From assembly GCA_027033555.1 (NCBI GenBank), contig JALVLE010000247.1, positions 1-10,192 of the forward strand: a DNA stretch of 10,192 nucleotides. Direction: 5' to 3'. The notes below the pieces were generated by a model. The model was not told the DNA's origin, searched no databases, and worked only from the letters and a program-made list of their open reading frames with translations. This stretch comes from Caldifarciminota bacterium (GTDB lineage Bacteria; Hydrothermota; Hydrothermia; UBA1063; CAJXJZ01). Positions 6,256-10,192 of this stretch are shown here, in pieces. Both the position numbers and the translations under genes were made by a program. Within the stretch, counting starts at the first letter, position 1; the number at the start of each line of letters is the position of its first letter.

Positions 6256-7255
6256 ACTTCTTCCTCCCTTTTTGTATATAAATCCCTCTTTTTAAAAGTA
6301 CACCTTTTGGAATGCGTCTTCCGAGGAGATCAAAAAGTACTTCTTTTTCTACTTTTTGCCTTTTATTATAAAATACTAACCTGCGGTTTTCATTTATTTT
6401 TAATGGTGTGATGAGCCATCTTGTCAAATTGAGAAAAAGTATGGAGTCTGTGGCTTCTCCCCAGCCATTGTATATATTAGAGTTTCCCGGTCGTGCAGTG
6501 CCATCATCACATGGGGATGAATCACCTATGGCGGCCACCTTACCGTTTCCATATTTTGATATTACACACATTCCATATGAGGTTGACGGATAATAAACGA
6601 CCACTCTTACGTTGCTGTTATAGGCTGTATTGGTCCGCATTACATCCCCTGAATGGAATGCAAGAGAAACAACATCTCCTTCAGGGCCATGTAAAATATC
6701 GTGCAGATCAGAGCTATTATTTAGAGTATAGGAGGTTGCAGAGACGTTATTGTAACTTTCTCCAAGCACCTGAAAATGGAAACCAAAGTATTCTTCTGTT
6801 CCAAATTTGTTCCATATTCTCGGTGAATCCCATCCGTTATTGTTTCTGTCTGAGGCATAGTGATCAGCCACTACAAAAAGCCCACCCCCGTTGTAAACAA
6901 ATTCAAGAATTGCATCTTTTTCCTGTGGAGTAAAAGTGTCTTGCGGTTCTACCACAATGAAAACGTCGTAATTTGAGAGGTCAAAGGGGTTTGTGCTTTG
7001 TCCATATGTAATAGGATAACCGTGGAGAGTGTGTACTGTATCATTATATTGCGTTTTTAATTGATACCCCCAGGAAGAAATAGCGCCATTCCAGTCAGTG
7101 GGTGAAAGAGGATGTGCTGGTATTGGGTATGGCCAATCATCGTCAATTACCCAGTCTGCATTTCCTGCATCTTCCTCTTTTGTATAATCAAAGAGGATTT
7201 TTGCTCCCTTTACAGATTGAAAAAGCAGCAAAGTGATGAATACAAATTTTTTCAT
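6236..7255 (-). CDS. Secreted protein with GATase-like domain and sorting-tail-like C-terminus; function unknown
   Basis: I do not recognise a characterised relative. The 339-residue product starts with a signal peptide (MKKFVFITLLLFQSVKG, then AKILFDY). Residues about 18-285 look like a Rossmann-type domain akin to DUF4350/ThuA-like GATase folds: KILFDYTKEEDAGNADWVID, YDVFIVVEPQDTFTPQEKDA, FVYNGGGLFVVADHY, NGKVAAIGDSSPCDDG. No Cys nucleophile elbow is evident. Asp, His and Asn residues are abundant (DHYASDRNNN, GDSSPCDDG), which could suit metal binding. The tail, about 285-339, with FDLLGRRIPKGVLLKRGIYI and a basic RKKFILKL end, resembles C-terminal sorting domains of type IX-like secretion. 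I use the ATG at 7255, because an extension towards 7396 would bury the signal peptide. A TATAAT lies 9 nt upstream, with no Shine-Dalgarno. Its 3' end overlaps the convergent C26 peptidase gene. Confidence 0.75.
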   Translation of the reverse strand: MKKFVFITLLLFQSVKGAKILFDYTKEEDAGNADWVIDDDWPYPIPAHPLSPTDWNGAISSWGYQLKTQYNDTVHTLHGYPITYGQSTNPFDLSNYDVFIVVEPQDTFTPQEKDAILEFVYNGGGLFVVADHYASDRNNNGWDSPRIWNKFGTEEYFGFHFQVLGESYNNVSATSYTLNNSSDLHDILHGPEGDVVSLAFHSGDVMRTNTAYNSNVRVVVYYPSTSYGMCVISKYGNGKVAAIGDSSPCDDGTARPGNSNIYNGWGEATDSILFLNLTRWLITPLKINENRRLVFYNKRQKVEKEVLFDLLGRRIPKGVLLKRGIYIQKGRKKFILKLQ

Positions 7256-7264
7256 AGTATCATT

Positions 7265-7270
7265 ATTATA
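7265..7270 (-). promoter_or_regulatory. -10 box of the secreted-protein gene
   Basis: A perfect TATAAT on the minus strand lies 9 nt before the ATG at 7255, the same spacing as in rbfA, and both junctions share ACTATGAAA around the start codon. No good -35 is visible at 16-18 nt (the best is TTTTTA), so an activator or a different sigma factor is possible. Confidence 0.5.
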
Positions 7271-7337
7271 AAGGATAAGGAACGCCATAAAAAACCCTAC
7301 CTGTGCGCACCAAATGTAAGAAATATATTGCAAGTTA

Positions 7338-7366
7338 TTGAAAATACAGAAAATAGGTTTTATAAT
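7338..7366 (+). promoter_or_regulatory. Promoter of rpmF-pilT-roadblock operon
   Basis: TTGAAA (7338-7343), a 17-nt spacer and a perfect TATAAT (7361-7366) give the best promoter of the window. Start at about 7373 would leave a leader of roughly 22 nt holding the GGGAGG ribosome-binding site (7382-7387) of rpmF. It diverges from the promoter of the secreted-protein gene. Confidence 0.75.
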
Positions 7367-7394
7367 TAACCCACTATAACAGGGAGGATGTAGC

Positions 7395-7580
7395 ATGCCA
7401 GTTCCAAAGAGGAAGAGTTCCAGGATGAGGTCAAGAAAAAGAAGAACCCATTATAAATTTAAGGTGGTTCAATACATTAAGTGTCCAAACTGTGGAGCGC
7501 CAGTTCAACCTCACAGGGTTTGTAAAAACTGCGGGTATTATGCAGGCAAACCAGTAATAGTAGTTAAAGCTGCCCAATGA
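7395..7580 (+). CDS. rpmF: 50S ribosomal protein L32, zinc-binding form
   Basis: L32 is a small protein of the large ribosomal subunit. The 61-residue product begins MPVPKRKSSRMRSRKRRTHY, the standard highly basic N-terminus, and carries a CxxC...CxxC zinc ribbon (C30, C33, C43, C46). It is therefore the zinc-dependent paralogue type. The ATG follows a GGGAGG site. Its stop overlaps the PilT start as ATGA, so the two are translationally coupled. The usual neighbours, a DUF177/YceD gene upstream and plsX/fabH downstream, are missing. This is unusual for rpmF. Confidence 0.97.
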   Translation: MPVPKRKSSRMRSRKRRTHYKFKVVQYIKCPNCGAPVQPHRVCKNCGYYAGKPVIVVKAAQ

Positions 7581-8740
7581 TTGATCTTGAAGCCCTTTTA
7601 AAGGAAGCAAGAAGTAAAGAGGTCTCAGACGTACATTTAAAGGTGGGGCGGGAACCCGTTTTCAGAATTCATGGGGGATTATATCCGCAGGAAAAGTACG
7701 GAATTATAACCAAGCAGGATATGGAGTTTATTATTGAGTCCATGATAACACCTGAGCAAGAGGAGCGGTTAAAGAAAGAGCTCAGCATAGATGTTGCATT
7801 TGTAATAGAGGGAGTAGGGAGGCACAGGGTAAATATCTATAGACAGAAGGGGGAATGGGCTATTGCCATAAGGTTAATCCCTGCTTTTATCAAAAGTATA
7901 ACAGAGTTAAATCTTCCCCGTGTGCTTGAAAAACTTGCGCTTTCAAGAAGAGGGCTGATTCTTGTTACAGGTGTTGCGGGTTCTGGTAAATCCACCACTC
8001 TTGCTGCAATACTATCACATATTAATAAAAACCGGACATGTACCATAATTACCATTGAAGACCCCATTGAATATGAGCTTGAGGATGAAAAGGCGTATAT
8101 TGTTCAGAGAGAAGTGGGGATTGATACTCAGAGTTTTGCACATGGCCTCAAGGAGGCTTTAAGGCAGGACCCCAATGTAATAATGGTAGGTGAGATAAGA
8201 GACCTTGAAACTGCCCAGACAGCTCTTCTTGCAGCAGAGACCGGCCATCTTGTTTTCTCTACATTGCACACACTTGACGCAAGAGAAACCATTAACCGGT
8301 TTATCTCAATTTTCCCATCCCATCAACAGGATCAAATTCGTCTTCAGCTTGCGGCTGTGCTCAGGGCGACCATTGCCCAGAGACTTGTGCCAAGAAGTGA
8401 TATTCCAGGACTCGTTCCTGCCGTTGAAATAATGGTTAACACAGCAAGAATCGCCGAAATGATTAAAGATCCATCAAGAACCCACGAAATACAGGATGCA
8501 ATTGCAGATGGGTTTATCCCCTACGGTATGCAGACTGTAGATCAGTCACTCTTTTACCTGTGGAAAAAAGAGGTGATTTCCAAGGAAACAGCCCTTGAGT
8601 ATGCAACTCAAAGGGAAACACTTGAGCTCCGTATGAGGGGCATTTCAAGTGGAGAGGAGGGGAGAAACTGGGAACTCTTTGAGAGAAGAGCTTTGAGGGA
8701 ATTAAGAGAAAAGAAGAAACAGGAGGGTAGAAATGGCTAA
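7577..8740 (+). CDS. pilT: PilT-type twitching motility retraction ATPase
   Basis: PilT hexamers power disassembly of type IV pili, giving twitching and surface retraction. The 387-residue protein has an N-terminal PAS-like domain (about 1-100: SDVHLKVGREPVFRIHG), then the RecA-like core. Seen motifs are Walker A GVAGSGKST (132-140, K138), the Asp box ITIEDPIE (158-165), Walker B region DPNVIMVGEIRD (198-209), the His box STLHT (228-232), RIAEMIKD (291-298) in the position of the PilT AIRNLIRE motif, and THEIQDAI after it. The single-nucleotide-binding, PilT-length layout and lack of a PilB N-terminal extension favour a retraction ATPase over PilB; PilU is an alternative. A charged, helical tail (about 358-387) extends past the usual end. 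It overlaps rpmF by 4 nt and the next gene by 8 nt. No other pilus genes are in the window. Confidence 0.93.
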   Translation: MIDLEALLKEARSKEVSDVHLKVGREPVFRIHGGLYPQEKYGIITKQDMEFIIESMITPEQEERLKKELSIDVAFVIEGVGRHRVNIYRQKGEWAIAIRLIPAFIKSITELNLPRVLEKLALSRRGLILVTGVAGSGKSTTLAAILSHINKNRTCTIITIEDPIEYELEDEKAYIVQREVGIDTQSFAHGLKEALRQDPNVIMVGEIRDLETAQTALLAAETGHLVFSTLHTLDARETINRFISIFPSHQQDQIRLQLAAVLRATIAQRLVPRSDIPGLVPAVEIMVNTARIAEMIKDPSRTHEIQDAIADGFIPYGMQTVDQSLFYLWKKEVISKETALEYATQRETLELRMRGISSGEEGRNWELFERRALRELREKKKQEGRNG

Positions 8741-9101
8741 AATAGATGAAGTAATGAATGAGTTTGTGGAGCAGGTAGATGAAATAGTATTTTCTACCAT
8801 AGTGTCAATGGATGATGCAACACCGGTTACCGGATATTCTACAGACGAATCAATTGATATTACAATACCTGTGGCTTTTATGACAGAGGTGGCAAGAAAG
8901 GGCATGATGGCTACGGAAAACTCAAATTTTGGTAAAACAGAGGACATGCTTATTACCACAGACACAAATTTTATAGTGATGAGAATGATACCAGATACAA
9001 ATTATATGCATTGTGTGGTACTTACAAAACAGGGGAACTGGGGAATCGCGAAGGTTCTTATGTCAAAGTTTGCAAAGAAATTTAAAGAAGTGTTGCCTTG
9101 A
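8733..9101 (+). CDS. Roadblock/LC7-like small protein (MglB-like), probable
   Basis: The 122-residue protein has no strong catalytic motif. It fits the roadblock/LC7 alpha-beta layout: an N-terminal helix (MAKIDEVMNEFVEQVD), a beta strand (EIVFSTIVSMDDATPV), a helix with VAFMTEVARKGMMATE (47-62), strands around KTEDMLITTDTNFIVMRMI (68-86) and YMHCVVLTKQGNWGIAKVLM (91-110), and a closing basic helix. Proteins of this fold, such as MglB, regulate small Ras-like GTPases that set the polarity of type IV pili. Here it overlaps pilT by 8 nt, with an AGGAGGG site preceding the ATG, which supports a motility role by context. No MglA-like GTPase is nearby. The fold assignment comes from pattern alone and is moderate; a plain hypothetical protein is the fallback. 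Confidence 0.6.
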   Translation: MAKIDEVMNEFVEQVDEIVFSTIVSMDDATPVTGYSTDESIDITIPVAFMTEVARKGMMATENSNFGKTEDMLITTDTNFIVMRMIPDTNYMHCVVLTKQGNWGIAKVLMSKFAKKFKEVLP

Positions 9102-9105
9102 TTGC

Positions 9106-9134
9106 TTGAAGACACGAATAAAATAAATTATAAT
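9106..9134 (+). promoter_or_regulatory. Promoter of the tRNA-Lys gene
   Basis: TTGAAG (9106-9111), 17 nt, then a perfect TATAAT (9129-9134). Start at about 9141 would leave a short 5' leader of about 9 nt before the tRNA at 9150, to be removed by RNase P. The promoter begins within 10 nt of the preceding gene's stop codon. Confidence 0.7.
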
Positions 9135-9149
9135 TATTACACTAACAGT

Positions 9150-9222
9150 GCGCCGCTAGCTCAACTGGTAGAGCAACGGACTCTTAATCCGTGGGCTGGG
9201 GGTTCGAGTCCTCCGCGGCGCA
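9150..9222 (+). tRNA. tRNA-Lys, anticodon CTT
   Basis: It reads AAG codons. The cloverleaf closes fully: acceptor stem GCGCCGC/GCGGCGC, D-stem GCTC/GAGC, anticodon stem ACGGA/TCCGT with loop CTCTTAA (anticodon CTT), a five-base variable loop GGGCT, and a GGGGG/CCTCC T-stem with TTCGAGT loop and one G-U pair. Discriminator A is at 9222. CCA is not encoded, so a tRNA nucleotidyltransferase must add it and RNase Z must process the 3' end. The length is 73 nt. Confidence 0.97.
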
Positions 9223-9228
9223 TTTTTT
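9223..9228 (+). terminator. T-run after tRNA-Lys, possible terminator
   Basis: Six consecutive T follow the discriminator base at once, then ATTTTTA. The GC-rich acceptor helix just upstream could act with this run as a Rho-independent-like terminator for the tRNA transcript. The run is also within 15 nt of the next ATG, so partial read-through into that gene is equally possible. Tentative. Confidence 0.35.
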
Positions 9229-9237
9229 ATTTTTAGC

Positions 9238-10192
9238 ATGTCTTTTTTACTCTCCTTCCTTATCTCAGGAGCATTCTGGTTAAATTCATCTTCCATAAAT
9301 CTTTACATGTATCTGGAGGCAATTGGAGCCAGGCAAAGGGTATATTCTCCCACTTTACAAATAGCTTCTTTTGAATTACCAACAAGTCCATCAGGTAAAT
9401 TAAGGTCTCTGGATAGACTCTTTATCCCTGTGGCAAAAGGAAAAACATATAAGACAAAAATAACAAAAATACCAGACTACGGTGACAATGAGTTCATTTT
9501 TCATGTGTTGGGAGTGGATAAGCTTCATAAAGGTGGTTATTATGGACAGGGCATTACTATTGGTGTGTTTGATACCGGTTTTGATTCAACCCATCCTGCT
9601 ATTCTGCCCATATTTCGTGAAGGGCGTGTTATTGCGGCTTATGATTTCAATTCTGGGGACCACCTCCTATTTAACAATGAGAGCTTGCAAATTTCAGATT
9701 CTTTGATTTACATAAATCGTGTGGTATTAAGAGACAGTTTTCTTATTTTGTCATTTGCTCCAGTAAGTCGCCTTGCCTTAAATGACAATGCCTACAGTCT
9801 TATGATTGTAGCCCCTCATTTTAGAACCATAATCTCACAAAACGAGAGGGCTATAGAACCTGATGCTGTTTTAAAGAGTGATACACTTTTTGTAGTCGCA
9901 GAAGTTGTGGATAGAGGAATCTTTCAAATAAAGTTATTTAAGGTATCAAAAGAAGGAAGAATAGATGAGAAGCTCCTTACACGGAGTATATCGCATAAAT
10001 TTTATCCATCTATCTGGCGGGTAAAAGACACTGTACTTGTGTCTTTTATTGATGAAGATGTAGGTGTACGTAGAATAACCCTTGTGGATACCCAGATAGT
10101 GAAGGATGATACCTTTTTTATAAAAGGCTTTTTAACCTATCACAGGATGGTGGGAGGTTACCTCGTATATACTACCCCGGATACTGTATATC
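9238..10192 (+). CDS. Secreted subtilisin-like serine protease (S8), N-terminal 318 codons, cut by right edge
   Basis: The frame starts at ATG 9238 with a hydrophobic signal-like stretch (SFLLSFLISGAFWL) and stays open to the window edge. A propeptide-like region follows (about 20-95), then YYGQGITIGVFDTGFDSTHP (101-120), the typical S8 catalytic-Asp block with D112, and VIAAYDF (131-137). In ordinary subtilases the HGTHVAG motif follows within about 30-60 residues. Here about 180 residues of beta-rich sequence follow without it, including segments like PSIWRVKDTVLVSFIDEDVG that resemble BNR/propeller repeats. The catalytic His and Ser lie beyond the window or are absent. The ATG has no Shine-Dalgarno and lies 15 nt after the tRNA. 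The family call rests on the Asp block and is good; activity cannot be judged from this part. Confidence 0.75.
   Translation, partial: MSFLLSFLISGAFWLNSSSINLYMYLEAIGARQRVYSPTLQIASFELPTSPSGKLRSLDRLFIPVAKGKTYKTKITKIPDYGDNEFIFHVLGVDKLHKGGYYGQGITIGVFDTGFDSTHPAILPIFREGRVIAAYDFNSGDHLLFNNESLQISDSLIYINRVVLRDSFLILSFAPVSRLALNDNAYSLMIVAPHFRTIISQNERAIEPDAVLKSDTLFVVAEVVDRGIFQIKLFKVSKEGRIDEKLLTRSISHKFYPSIWRVKDTVLVSFIDEDVGVRRITLVDTQIVKDDTFFIKGFLTYHRMVGGYLVYTTPDTVY

Noticed and set aside
6493..6933. 146-codon plus-strand open frame
   Set aside because: It is antisense to the secreted-protein gene. Its His/Leu/Cys-rich product shows no domain and no ribosome-binding site.
7256..7396. N-terminal extension of the secreted protein up to 7396
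   Set aside because: It would cover the divergent promoter region and rpmF start and would bury a clear signal peptide that begins at the ATG at 7255.
7837..8067. 76-codon minus-strand frame within pilT
   Set aside because: It is antisense to the Walker A region of pilT and has no features of its own.
8702..8965. 87-codon minus-strand frame opposite the roadblock-like gene
   Set aside because: Ser/Ile/Val-rich shadow of the coding strand. The plus-strand gene has a strong ribosome-binding site and operon context.

Overview
The window looks like chromosomal DNA from an AT-rich bacterium, probably a thermophile or anaerobe of an uncultured lineage. A WOR-3/Stahlbacteria-like or other FCB-affiliated organism is my best guess. 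The reasons are a secreted protein with a C-terminal tail resembling type IX sorting domains, a UbiA enzyme resembling digeranylgeranylglyceryl-phosphate synthases, very dense gene packing, and consensus TATAAT promoters sitting very close to start codons. The lineage is an inference; no rRNA or phylogenetic marker settles it.

Left part (1-5549), all on the minus strand. The rbfA-truB operon (705 down to the left edge) covers 30S maturation and tRNA pseudouridylation. A separate six-gene unit is read from 5502 down to 818: histidine ammonia-lyase, a two-TM SPFH/prohibitin protein, a UbiA prenyltransferase, a YfcE/MJ0936-type phosphodiesterase, a CvpA-family membrane protein and cytidine deaminase. 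Its gaps are no larger than 11 nt and most junctions overlap, so it is probably one transcript, driven by a promoter just upstream of hutH.

Middle (5550-7394). A class-I glutamine-amidotransferase-fold peptidase (C26, PuuD-like) runs rightward and meets a leftward gene tail to tail, with a 20-bp overlap. That leftward gene encodes a secreted protein with a GATase-like domain and a sorting-tail-like C-terminus.

Right part (7338-10192), all on the plus strand. A good promoter drives rpmF (zinc-type L32), overlapped by a PilT-type ATPase gene, overlapped in turn by a roadblock/MglB-like small protein. This is probably a ribosomal-protein/twitching-motility operon. A tRNA-Lys(CTT) with its own promoter follows. 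Then comes the 5' part of a secreted subtilisin-family protease, cut by the window edge, whose catalytic domain seems to carry a large beta-rich insertion between the Asp and His motifs.

Most of the window is conserved housekeeping. I see no phage, IS element, CRISPR array or clear defence system. The points most worth following are the apparently leaderless genes, the mixed six-gene operon, the rpmF-pilT-roadblock coupling, the interrupted subtilase and the uncharacterised secreted protein.
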